A DNA stretch of 64,000 nt from Morchella semilibera (lineage: Eukaryota; Ascomycota; Pezizomycetes; Pezizales; Morchellaceae), in NCBI GenBank assembly GCA_009192285.1, contig WBVU01000015.1:1500190-1564189 (forward strand), given 5' to 3'. Shown here one piece after another: positions 49,301-59,303 of this stretch. Position 1 is the stretch's first letter; each line of letters begins with the position of its first letter. The notes below the pieces were generated by a model, which did not search any database, was not told the origin of the DNA, and saw only the letters and a program-made list of their open reading frames with translations. The position numbers and the translations under genes are program-made.

Positions 49301-49466
49301 GCCGTTGCACCTGGCCGCCAAAAGTGGGAGTTTCGAAACGGTAAGGTTTTTGTTAGAGCATGGTGCAGACATAAATGCGCGGACTATAGGCTTGTCTCGA
49401 GCAATAGATCTGGCACGACGGGAAGGGCATATGAGTTGTGTTCGGCTACTTGAGGGGTGGGTATAG
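46342..49466 (+). CDS. alpha/beta hydrolase-ankyrin repeat protein (NLR-like), paralogue 3
   Basis: Six exons (46342-46697, 46759-46996, 47294-47353, 47427-47696, 47771-47966, 48046-49466) join in frame to 846 residues. Residues 1-120 form the RRM-like N-domain (LVFRVTNIP; ending LTQLYCTSGLVKAD). The hydrolase domain, about 120-375, has VVCGLNGHAYGSW, GHSFGG (Ser210), ATPHRG and DHSTLVKF (His345). From about 385 to the end there are 12 ankyrin repeats plus a partial one (TPLHLAV, LLLEQGAD). No NACHT or NB-ARC P-loop lies between hydrolase and ankyrin parts. Fungal proteins of this kind are thought to act in recognition, with the repeats sensing and the hydrolase as effector; that role is inferred. 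Exons 2-4 have the same sizes as in paralogue 1. Intron 2 is enlarged by a MITE. The single-exon ankyrin part is uninterrupted. Confidence 0.9.
47019..47253. mobile_element. MITE inside intron 2 of the hydrolase-ankyrin gene
   Basis: Inverted arms at 47019-47063 and 47207-47253 share ATGCATGG/ATAAGTATGG, CTGGCGAA and TGTCCTGGTTG blocks with moderate divergence. The interior (GATAATGCGGCAAACCGCTTACCC) matches the element at 52961-53181. It accounts for most of the 297-base intron, against 59 bases in paralogue 1. Confidence 0.7.
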
Positions 49467-50861
49467 GAGTAGTTGGTCGATGAGAAGGGTTCTCTGTTTA
49501 GTCTGTACTACTTGTTCTATGTAGGCTATGACTCGGATGTCTTGTGACGAGGGCAAGTTAGCATTTGTTCACACGATCTTATCCATGTATTGGCTCAGAA
49601 AGACCTATATATATACCTCTTTTATTTTAACTCATTATTCCTTCAATCTATTCGCATGCAGCGTGGGTAAATAAAGTACATCGTACTTGAGCCTAGGGCA
49701 TTGCATTGATTCAACATCATCCGCCCCTAGATTATGCAGAAAGCCAAGTATAGTTCATCCCAGCTTCTGTGAATGTGAGAGAATGAATGTTGGCTCTTGG
49801 TCGGGGGAGACGGTCTATTCTACGCCTTTCACCAGGTAGTACTGTGATAAGGACGGCGCATAATAACACTAACTAGTCAGTTTTGTATGAAGGAAGGGAT
49901 ACCGATAAATCTATCAGGTGTAGCTAGCCTAGACTATTGTGTAGAGCTCAACCTGAACGTAGTACTGAACGTAATGAATCTTGAGTCATACTTTGTGGGT
50001 AGAGCGAGAATGGGTAGCTGAGAGGAAAATAATAACTGGACTGAAACCAGGTAAAAGGGCTTGGGCGGGGGCTATACTACACGTTTCACTTTATATATCC
50101 GTTTGTTTTTCCCTGATATCCACATTCCGATATAATGCTCTTTATAGAGTGTCTGCCCTACGCCTTGGACGGACAGGGCATTAGGAAGATCTCTGTCATG
50201 CATAAATATCATATGACCTCTAAACGAGGTGTGAAAAAGTCCAGGCAATCAGTTTGCCGCCTTTAACAGCCCCTAAAACACTTCTGATGTCTGCTGCCCT
50301 ATGTCGGTCCACCTCTCGAACAAGACATACTTATACCTGAGAGACATTCTCCCAATTGCTCGTCTGTCCAGGACAAATACATGTAGCTATACAGAATCAA
50401 TCAACTAAACCACTACCTGATTATGCCCGGCCCCGGACCCCCCACCACGCGGAAGGTTGCATGCACATAAGGGTTTGATATAAAAATACAGCGCGATAGA
50501 GAGTGGATTCAGCAAGTTGCTAGCGCACTTTCTATCCCTTCCCCCCACCCAAGCACAATCTATAAGCGACAATGATTCCCCTCGTACCTTTTCTTTTTTT
50601 TTCTTCTCATTTATTCACCAATGGTTCCCGAGCTCCTCCTAGTTAGATCTTCCATCAATCAACCATCTCCGTCTTGTATTCGTACTCTTTACCATATCGC
50701 ATTTGAGGTGTGGGTACCACTACGTTCGTGAATACGATATGCAGCACCACACCCAAACCTCGAACCGTACTAGAATGTAGGATACAGAACTCGATGATGC
50801 GAATGATAGAGCAGGGATATGTGTATGGAGTGGCGTCGTTCTATTTATACAAATAAACCAT
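49467..50861. other. spacer
   Basis: No supported gene. Short frames near 49981-50184 have no domain. Confidence 0.55.
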
Positions 50862-51573
50862 TTGTATTCTCTGCTTCTTTATCATATACCCGCGTATAGT
50901 ATTGGTGAGCGAGGTCAAGAAGGTAGGTCACCTCTTCACCTTTCCATAGTCCCCGGAAACCACAAAATGGTGCTAGAGCTTATGACCCGTGGGGCAGATC
51001 CAAACACCAGGGCCTCTGCCGGCAACACCCGTCTTGGTCCTTCTGCGTACGAAACTCAAACAGAAATAGTTAAAAAGCTCCTGGAATATGATTCAAGCTC
51101 GACTACCATAGCCCCCGCTGGTGAAACACCTCTCCGCTGTACCATGGAAAAGCGGCACGTTTCAGACGACAGCATCGTTATCCAAGCGTACACGTGTTTT
51201 GAGCCATGCAACAGAACTTCCCGCAGATGACTTCCAGACAGGGGTCAGTAGCGATTGTGGGCACCGCCGTGAGCTGATTATTCTGTAAAGGCTGCGTTTT
51301 GGGGGCGGGTAGGATTTGTCAACCGACTTCTGACAGCCGGAGCACTAACCGACACCGGAAATAAAGATGGCTATACATCCCCCCCCCCCACGGAGCTAGT
51401 ATTGACAGCAATGACCGTACATGGCTCCAAAGTGCTGCCATACATCAACCCCGATCAACAGTCCTGATGCGCTGCCGGTATGGAGTGAGTGTGGACATAA
51501 GGGACCATGATGGCCTACGAGCTATGGACTTTGCCGAGCGGTTCAGAATCACGCATTGTCGAGTGCACACTAG
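50862..51573 (+). pseudogene. ankyrin-repeat fragment, decayed
   Basis: The frame 50862-51230 contains recognisable repeats (GRSPLHLSIVPGNHKMVLEL, MTRGADPNTR, IVKKLLEYDS, GETPLRC). After a stop at 51228-51230, further repeat-like sequence follows in shifted frames (FVNRLLTAGALTDTGNKDGY at about 51319-51378, VDIRDHDGLRAMDFAE at about 51490-51538), with a C run at about 51379-51389 between them. No N-terminal domain precedes it. It lies 1.4 kb downstream of the intact hydrolase-ankyrin gene and may be the tail of a lost paralogue. Confidence 0.65.
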
Positions 51574-52329
51574 GTAATTAGTATGGAGGAAGGAGTGATA
51601 TATTCTTATCCAGGATTGATTATTTATTGCAAACAGATTTATATAACATTTGCCCTGCCAGGATCCAGATCAGACATGATATTTATCAATACCAAGCGGC
51701 GTCTCCCTCTTCAATAAGTTTCTGACGTGTATGTATCTATCAGATCACTTAGTATAACATGCAAAATTCCTCACAGTCTTGCCGAGCACACTCACCATCC
51801 GAGCGATTCCCGCGGGATCAATTTTCAGCTTTGAAATCAGACCAATATCCATCCATCAGGCTTATTCTGGACTCCTCGCAAGCTGTTGTAAAGGGATATC
51901 TCAGAAGTCACTAAGATATGGCTAATGCTAAGCGATAGTTCTGTAGCTTTTAAACTTGTTATATATGCTAGACGGATTTCCCGTTCGCTGAGAGGATGAT
52001 GATTTCCCCGTAAGACGACGGCAATCCTTACGAGCTATTTATAATGAAAGACCCCTAAACCCGCTAACTCCTCAATTAGCAATCTCCCCGCAATGCCCTC
52101 CGCTACTGCTCCGAACTTCTACGAGGTGCAGTAACCAAGGCTCCACTCCGGAGGTTGTGGGTAGGTGGTTGCCGAGTTATACGAACCCCGCTCGCTGGGC
52201 GTACGTCACTCTTCCATCGCGCCGTCATACCAGGACAATACCATTGTACTACCAGTACCGCACTTCCAAGCAATCCTGTAACAGCTGTTGAGCCCTGTGC
52301 CTAAGAACCTTCCGGCATCCTGGACTCCC
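51574..52329. other. spacer
   Basis: No feature could be supported in this stretch. Confidence 0.55.
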
Positions 52330-52760
52330 CATGCTAAAGTTGCTAGTGGACCCCGGGGCCGTTTCTGGGAGCAGTGGACACAATATAGGCAGGAAGCGGG
52401 CGAAGAAGATGGAGAAGAAGCGGAGGGGAAACCTAATCGAGGATGGGGAAACCTAGAAAAGGAATGACAGGACAGACGGGCCAGGAGGCAGAACGATTGT
52501 ATGAGCTGAGCTTTCCTTTGTTTTGAACGATTTTCCTTTGTTGAAGATGGTGGTGGAGGTAAGGGTAGTTTGGAGTTGTGTGGTATTGTTATAGCCGAAG
52601 GGCTAGATACAAATAACGAATTAAACATAAGAGAAAGGCCCCGGGGCCGTCACAAGCCGTCACCCGCTCATGGTAGCTCACTCGGTCATGGGTGGTCACT
52701 CGACAGCTGTACCTGGTCACGTGTGATCACGTGGTGACTATCCGCGGCTCACGTGGTCCT
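52330..52760 (-). mobile_element. dispersed repeat, retrotransposon-like (fossil), copy 2
   Basis: This is the inverted counterpart of 42400-42770, sharing the TGTATCTAGCCCTTCGGCTA block and the SRFPHPRL-coding stretch. The flank at 52640-52745 is full of GTCAC/GTGAC words, including TCACGTG. No polymerase sequence accompanies it. Family and ends are uncertain. Confidence 0.4.
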
Positions 52761-52960
52761 GAGGATAATTCAATCGTTTTGATGGCCTTGACCGGCGCCA
52801 GGGCCTGCCTTTGCGTGTTACAGTTCTTAGGGGCGAAAATGGCGGGTCACAGGAAGGCTTGATGGAAACTTTTGCCTCTAGCTCACACCTTGATTATGCT
52901 CCTGCGATGTTGAAATCGGGAAGGGGAAATTGAACAGACACTACTTAGATGGCTGTGGGT

Positions 52961-53181
52961 ATGCCCTGGGCGTATGAGACAGTTCATGAAATCTCTCTCA
53001 TGCATTAGCGTTTCTTTTGTAGGAAGTGGCTGGCTAGGGTAGAGCAGCACCCAGCGGAGTAATTTCGAGGCTGATAATGCAGCAAACAGCTTACCCGCAC
53101 ATATTCTACAGCAAAATCGGAGATCACATGACCTCCATGCATGATCGAGATTTCGTGAACTCTCTCATACGCCCAGGACAT
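52961..53181. mobile_element. MITE, same family as the intronic element at 47 kb
   Basis: Inverted arms at 52961-53005 and 53135-53181 share TGGGCGTATGAGANAGTTCA and GAAATCTC...ATGCAT with few mismatches, so this copy is better preserved than the intronic one. The interior GATAATGCAGCAAACAGCTTACC matches 47145-47168. Confidence 0.75.
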
Positions 53182-55015
53182 AGTGTCGCGCAAGTAGCAC
53201 ATGGGAAGATCGATACTATATCCTAACCCTGTTGGGCCCTTATGTTGTGGGGTAGCGGTAGGGGCGAGACAGGCGTCTGAAGTGGTTCTGTGGGTTTAAG
53301 CTGTGCGATGACGACCCCAAAAGCCATAGGCCGTCAACCCATTGGTGGAGCACCGTATGATGACACTAGTTTGCAGCGGTTGTTGACAGTTTGGATGCGA
53401 TAGAGCATACAACACTCGAGTCCTGCAGGAAACTGTACGAGAGTGAAATTGCACAATTGGAAATGGAACAGAACAGATAGATAGCTCTTGTGCAAGCCAA
53501 GGTCAGCACCCCCACTTCCGGAGATGAGGCCAAGCAAAGCATCCCACCACTGGAGGGGATATAGCATCCAAGATATTCCCCATCTTTACCATCGCCCAAT
53601 TCAAACCATACCAAATGCCGCACCACCAGATATCGGACAAGGTGCGTAGGCCTTCCGCCTTCCCCCCGGTGGAGAGAAACAGCATCGCTGGCGAGTAGGG
53701 TAAGGGTAAGGGGCCTCATTCCCTAGGCGGTGCAGCGGACAACACGGATTTATAACTCACACTACCAGCCGGGGTCGGGATGCACCTGTTAGATGGCTAG
53801 ACACCAAATGATCGGTGGGCAGGCAAATTGCGGGGATGAACAGCACCTGCTGGCGGGGGTCAGACATATAAAAGGACCGGATCACTGCTACATACTGCTC
53901 CCAACCGGGGAGAAATATCTTTCCACTTCTCTGGGGGGTGTTTTGGTAGCGGGTGCGAGCGCGCCCTATGCTCATGAGCGATATATCAGGGGGGGCTTCT
54001 CGGCGGTTTCCCTGTTTGCAGGGCAATCGGTTCAGGAGCTTGATGCTTCGCTTATTTCCCTGTTCGGGGGTTTTTTTTTTTGCAGTTCATTTGATATGAA
54101 TCTGAATGTCAGAGTTAGGGATTTGATCGAAATAGGGATCTTTGGCTATGGTCGGCAATGAATTTTTGCTTGGTCTTTAGCGAGGAAGCGCAGGTGCTCG
54201 AAAAACATACGCGGGTTAGTGTAAATATGGATTTTATTTCTTGATACCTCTCAATACAAGGTGGGCCCCATATTTCTAACCAAACATACGCGCCAAAACT
54301 GTGACTGATTGATTGATACTTCATACATGCATACAGCCAAAACTGTGACTGCCAACATACAATAACATATATACCGGAGAGCAATCCCAGGAAACAGTAC
54401 AACATACAACATAGAGTATAGTAACCTGACAGGGCATAAGCTCCAGAGTATATATATTCTTAGGCTCGGAAGCCACAAATACAACAGTCTCAACTAATAT
54501 AATTGCGAGTGATAATGGGTGATGCCACTAGGCCTTAGTCTATATCGTTTACGATTGGATTTCTAATCTTGGGACATTATAAATATTGGCCTATGGCCTG
54601 ATTCCTACTGGAGGATACTAGACTAACCTAGTATTTCATAGTGTCGTCGTTAAGGGGCGTCATCCATAGCCCATAGGGCTGCATGCGTTAATGGGTAAAA
54701 CCAGGAAGGAAGCACGGGGCGTCATAGGATGTCACTCGGTACATAATCATCAGATATCTTTATATTGTTTTGTGAGTGGGTCGTCGGGTTTGAGGTCACC
54801 GTCAATGGTCCAGGCCTGAAACCGGCCCTGCCGGCGGCGATCACCGGTGCACATGCCACAGTGCGCTCGGCACAGCCTCCCGACTGTCGCCACCCCCGAC
54901 AACAGAAAATATCATCTTTGCGGGCTAAACCTAATTTACCATTGGTCTACTCCATGTGCATTCGGATAATGAAAGAAACAATAGCTCCGACGGTTATTAA
55001 ACATCAACTTTAAAA
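53182..55015. other. spacer
   Basis: Frames of 117-122 codons at 53366-53719 (-) and 53793-54161 (+) have no domain. A CCAAAACTGTGACTG block occurs twice as a direct repeat about 50 bases apart near 54292 and 54341. A T run lies at about 54070-54080. Confidence 0.45.
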
Positions 55016-55846
55016 CTAGTATCTGGCAATTAAACTTTTGTCTTCTTCTTCGTCCTCTTCCTCTTCCTTTTCCCCCTCATCCCAGCAGTGGTTTCTTTCT
55101 CCTTCGAATTGGCACTCTTCTCTTCCTTTCGCCTCCTCCATTATATCATATACTATAACACTAAGCCCTAAATAAATTCCCTGCTGGCGTTCAAGTACTA
55201 GGTAACCATGCACCTGACCCAAAAGCTTTCCCTCACGAACCTTATTATCGAGATTATCCTTGACCTCCCTCGGCGCGGTTTGAGTAACTTGAAAGGCAAA
55301 CCCATATCTCTCTTCGTCACCGAGTTGGAAATATCCATCTCTCCTCGCACTGGAATGTGAAACCCTATGGTTGATCATGGAGTCCCTGATAAAAGCTGCA
55401 TCTTCATAAACAGCATCCCATGCCGGTTTGCTCGTCCTCGTTTCGAGCAGCGACAACAGATACTCCCCACCATCCCCATCAGCGCCACATATATCTTTGA
55501 GATTCATCTCCGGCACAATGTAACAGACGGTTCCTAGCCTCTAAAGTATTTCCCTACATTAGTATGACTCGTATATATTTCCACCCTAAACGTGTACACT
55601 TACTCTATCATTGCGATCCAACAGTATACCATCAACCCCCCCATTAACTCCCTGAAGAACACATTCCCTGCGCTTCTCCTGGGAAAGGCTCTTCCACGTC
55701 TCAACTATCATTGCCTTGTGTTGCTTATATTCTCTCGCTAAATCCCTCTGCGCCTTAATGACCGCACGAGCCCAGTCTGTATACTCACATTACCCTTCAG
55801 CAACTCCAAAAGTGTAAATTCTCGGAAAAAACTCACCAGAACCCAT
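55016..55846 (-). CDS. conserved fungal protein with the (I/V)PEWNLxDI-type motif
   Basis: Three exons, 55846-55837, 55776-55604 and 55540-55016, join in frame to 235 residues. Donors are GTGAGT and GTAAGT, acceptors ATACAG and TTTAG. The first exon holds only Met-Gly-Ser and one base. The second encodes a helical segment (AREYKQHKAMIVETWKSLSQ, EKRRECVLQGVNG). The third contains VPEMNLKDI, LLSLLETRTS, RDGYFQLGDEERYGFAF and ERQQGIYLGLSVIVYDI. This order is familiar from a large uncharacterised family in filamentous ascomycetes that usually reads IPEWNLxDI. Here the Trp is Met. The C-terminus ends in a long Glu/Asp run that may be low-complexity drift. No enzyme motif is evident, so no function is proposed. 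It lies beside an intact-looking Harbinger element. Confidence 0.78.
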
Positions 55847-56279
55847 ATTGGCACTGTCAACTACCCTAAAGGGTAATCACCAGCTGCAGTCGTACCTCGC
55901 TCTGTCGTTAGTGTATTCCAGATAACAAGTACTTAGTCGTTAATGAAGAGGTCGGAATTTTGATCAGCGTTTGGTTGCAACTAGGTATATCCGACGACTT
56001 AATTAGACCCTTTGCGCTGGATGCATCCAGCTTCCCTGTCGCCGAGAAACCGGGGGTTGTGGGCTGGATGTGACTTTTCCTTTGCGCTGGATCCATCCAT
56101 TGCCGATCACATGATGTCACTATGAGAGTTGCGAGTTGTGAAGAACTGTGAACTCTACTTTCAACAACAGAAGAGAGAGAACTATTTTGAAACCTAGGTA
56201 GGTTGAGACTTCTGTTTCCACTTGAACCTTTACTAACTGTTGCTTTAGGGATTCCCTAGCTCCATATCAACGCTCCTGC

Positions 56280-56426
56280 GAAACGAAACGAAACGAAACC
56301 GTCAGTTAGGTAGACCCTACTTAAACAGTTTCTCTTCTAAGTGCCTAGCTTACTTTTATTTAGTTTAATGTCTACAACTATATCCATTCTCTAAACGAAA
56401 CGAAACGAAACGAAACGAAACGAAAC
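56280..56426. repeat. GAAAC tandem arrays (two)
   Basis: Four GAAAC units lie at 56280-56299 and six at 56397-56426, both in the leader of the Harbinger Myb-like gene. The two arrays flank similar contexts (AAACCNNGTC/AAACCCAGC) and could be transposase-binding or promoter repeats; this is inference. Confidence 0.85.
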
Positions 56427-56465
56427 CCAGCTCAAATAGCTTTAACTCGCTACCAGCTTATCAGT

Positions 56466-57119
56466 ATGGATGTCCATAATATATTGAATAGTGCTATCGC
56501 CTATGAGGAGTGCGAGCCTATACCTTCCCAACCTGAAGAGGCTCTATCCACAACGCTTGAAGTTGACGAGTTTCAACAACTTGATGATGGAAATGGACCG
56601 GGTTGTAGGAGGTTGAGGGGGAAAGCTTGGAGTGCGTGGGAGGATAGAGCTTTAGCACGCCAAGTGATTGCAGATGATCCAATCATGAATAAAGTAGGAA
56701 GGAAAGAGGATCGTTGGAGGGAGGTGTCCCATCACCTCAAATCTTTAGTGGGAATGGACCGATCCTGGTCTTCCTGTAAAGATCGAGTTGATAAGCTTGT
56801 TTTATGGCACCGTCAAGAAGACACAAAGTCAAAACAGAAGTCTGGAGCAGTAGAGGAGATTGACGAGCACTTGAAGAATATGTGTGAGATTGTCTTACTC
56901 TTCGATTCTGTTTCTTTGAACTCACAGATAAGAGCAAATGCACGAGACAAACTAGCAGAGAGGAAAAAAAGGGGAATAGCGGTCCGGGAAGCTTCGTTGT
57001 TAGGGCAGGTACGCAAGAGGGATTTGCTTGCTATGGAAAATGATCCGAAGTCCAATGATAATCAACGTCCTATTAGAAAGAGACCTAAATATGCTCTTTC
57101 AAAGGAGGTCAAACGGTAG
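56466..57119 (+). CDS. Harbinger Myb/SANT-like accessory protein
   Basis: A 217-residue frame starts at an ATG shortly after the GAAAC arrays. Residues about 50-120 form a Myb/SANT-like DNA-binding domain (KAWSAWEDRALARQV, DRWREVSHHL, RSWSSCKDRVDKLV, with the spaced Trp residues of the fold). A basic helical region follows (RDKLAERKKRGIAVRE). In PIF/Harbinger elements this second protein recruits the transposase to the ends and to the nucleus. The frame stops at 57119, but the -1 frame continues directly as a Lys/Glu-rich coil to 57325 (EEFQIAIAAKEEREKK). Either a single-base shift has cut the protein short or a very small intron joins the two. It is convergent with the transposase gene, whose stop codon at 57329 lies a few bases beyond that coil. 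Confidence 0.8.
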   Translation: MDVHNILNSAIAYEECEPIPSQPEEALSTTLEVDEFQQLDDGNGPGCRRLRGKAWSAWEDRALARQVIADDPIMNKVGRKEDRWREVSHHLKSLVGMDRSWSSCKDRVDKLVLWHRQEDTKSKQKSGAVEEIDEHLKNMCEIVLLFDSVSLNSQIRANARDKLAERKKRGIAVREASLLGQVRKRDLLAMENDPKSNDNQRPIRKRPKYALSKEVKR

Positions 57120-57328
57120 TTGGAGATTTGTATAAGAAAGCGGAGGAATTTCAAATTGCTATTGCTGCGAAAGAGGAAAGGGAGAAAAAAAATAGCGAGG
57201 AGCAAAAAAAGTTGAACGAAAAGTTGGATGCTCTTATTGATTCTACTAAAGCTACAAATGAGACTATGCGGAACCTTATGAATGTACTTATTCAAGGGTC
57301 ATTTAGACCTCCTACTGATAATTGAGCC

Positions 57329-58676
57329 TTATTCAATAACATGAAAATATTCTTCTAGAGTAGGGGGAGCGGCCAGCTGTGGTATATCTGTGACATCTGG
57401 TGCGAAAAATTGGGTTATTTGAGGATGATGAAGACAAACATGAGCGTTATGTAGAAGAACTGCTACAGGATATTGTAGGCCGACAGGTGATAATAATATT
57501 TGTTGAGTGCGAGGATAATCTAGGAAAGGAAACAACTGTAGTACCTCCTTAAAACACCATTCAATAACGATTCTGACTTTAGACATAGTTCTATTCCATT
57601 CCCGCTCGACGGAGCCTATAGCAGCTCCTTGAAAAGGAGAAATAAGATGCTTGTCAATTCCATAAGCTGGGTCTCCATAGATTTGCAGAGGTGTTCCATC
57701 AGGTGCATATGCATACATGTCTAAAATATCAGATATACCACTCTCATGAACAATTGCTGCATCATGTTTGGTCCCCTCGACAGGGCCAAATAAATGTGCA
57801 ATTATCCCATCTGGTGTTGCTATCGCTTGATATTTTAAACAATGGTATCTTTTCCAGCCATTATAAATTGTCTCTTGCCCATATACTGGTCGTGAAACAG
57901 CTCTCGTAGTACCATCAATGAACCCAAAACACGTTTCCAGTGGTGTTCTAAGCTCATGATTGCTGATTAAAACCAAGAATGCAGCTAAACGTTGAGGGGT
58001 GAGGCGGTGGTGGTCAAACACAAGCAGATGCTGCCAGTGTTCATAAATATAACGTAGTAATGTGTTTACTGTTCTCGACACCCGTTCCGGCTTCCAGCCA
58101 AACTTTAGGTATAAGTCTGATAGTCTATTTGGCCAAGAAAAACGTGCTAGTAGCATGCAAAGTGCTGTAACACGAGGTTCAAATATCCTATTATCACTGG
58201 TAATCCGTTCAGGGAGTTGCAAACACACTACCAAACGATGCACCTCGTCCTTTGTAAACCTATTTATTAATTAGTCTATTTTTCTCCGGAGTTCTTCTGC
58301 CATGCTATAGGGAAGAAAGATTCAACGAATTAGGGGTATACCTGAAATACGTCCTCCAAGCTTCTTGATCTAGTGAATATAGGTCTAAAGGGCCGCCCCT
58401 ACGTTCTTCCCCCCTCCACCGGGTATTATTTCTATGTGCCGCTACTGCAACAACCTCCAGTTCTACCACCCCTGCCATAAACTCCAAATACAATGCCTCA
58501 AGGTCAGACATCTCTAGACGTAAAGAATAGCTTTCAAAAGAATCAAGAAATCTGACAATCGGGTAATTATTCGTTCTTCTATTCGTCTCTGAAGTTGGGA
58601 GGTCTAATTCCGTTGATAGGCGATCATGCGAGGAGTCAAATTCAGGGCTGGATTCATGAGCCCTTGGCGTTGTCAT
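57329..58676 (-). CDS. Harbinger DDE transposase
   Basis: Two exons, 58676-58342 and 58259-57329, join in frame to 421 residues across an 82-base intron (GTATAC donor, CTAATTAATAAATAG acceptor region). The junction restores the family motif RFTKDEVHRLV. The DDE_4-type catalytic core has FGFIDGT (Asp227), QIYGDPAYG (Asp308) and VIEWCFKEV (Glu345), with the intervening KYQAIATPDG and LFGPVEGTKHD typical of PIF/Harbinger nucleases. The N-terminal exon (58676-58342) is acidic and helical, and its sequence is otherwise unremarkable. The frame has no stop or shift. It cuts and rejoins DNA at the element ends. If expressed with the Myb-like partner it could be active. Confidence 0.88.
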
Positions 58677-58726
58677 GCCAAGATTGCCAAAAAAGACTCC
58701 AGCTCCAGCTGCGCAAAGGGTCTATT

Positions 58727-59269
58727 AACGCGCGAGTAATTGTGTTGGAAATCTATACGAGACAACACCAGGTTCGACGTAGCGAGATGCGGCTGTATGT
58801 GCAGAATCCAGGACTGGCAAACACCCACAGAAAGTGACGGGCTCAGTGACTTTGCCACAGCCCGAACAGGAAGTCCTGGATTCCGCGAGTCTCACCAGCC
58901 CAGGGGATACCCCGCCTTGCCAAGCGATATATGTTCACATTCTATGGATGGATGCCTGAACGTTATCCAGGTAGAGTACTGGCGGATGACTAAGAACATA
59001 AGTAGACGATTGGTTGAAGGGCGTAGATCAGGCCTACTTATAGTAATTTTGATCTCATATGCATAGCCAATAGATGCAGGCCAACGGTGTCCTGACACTG
59101 TGGACCCTGACTGGCATTGGGAGTGAGGGATGCCTGGATACACACATACATACCTCTTAAAAACCCTTGATCTTGTCATCGTTGACGGTTTTCTTATACA
59201 AAGGACTTCAGCTCCAAATTCCGGTAACCTGGGTGGCGCCTATATATCCTCCCATCAACCGATAGTTTG
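58727..59269. other. short spacer between transposon and coiled-coil gene
   Basis: No gene is supported. The 5' region of the coiled-coil gene falls here. Confidence 0.55.
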
Positions 59270-59301
59270 GAGCCAGCTCTCTCTACGCAAAGGGCCTAAC
59301 A
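59270..59301. repeat. Harbinger-like terminal-repeat motif before the coiled-coil gene
   Basis: GGAGCCAGCTC followed by ACGCAAAGGGCCTAA closely resembles the right end of the nearby Harbinger element (CAGCT, GCGCAAAGGGTCTA) and of the MITE at 45 kb. I found no inverted partner, so it may be a solo end or chance. Confidence 0.45.
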
Positions 59302-59303
59302 TA

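Larger units (their letters stand above)
56005..58723. mobile_element. PIF/Harbinger DNA transposon, nearly whole
   Basis: The element is 2,719 bases long. Its ends are perfect 13-base inverted repeats, AGACCCTTTGCGC on the left (56005-56017) and the complement on the right (58711-58723). ATT stands on both sides (56002-56004 and 58724-58726), a 3-base target duplication as this superfamily makes. Most members prefer TWA, so ATT is slightly unusual. Inside, two convergent genes encode a Myb-like DNA-binding protein (+) and a DDE transposase (-), the standard two-gene layout. Close to the left end are a 16-base palindrome GCTGGATGCATCCAGC (56016-56031) and a second TTTGCGCTGGAT copy at about 56083. 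Perfect ends and an open transposase suggest recent arrival. Confidence 0.88.

Noticed and set aside
49002-49453. frames overlapping the ankyrin exon
   Set aside because: Shadows of the repeat-coding exon.
53366-54161. two frames of about 120 codons on opposite strands
   Set aside because: No domain, low-complexity context and no supporting neighbours.
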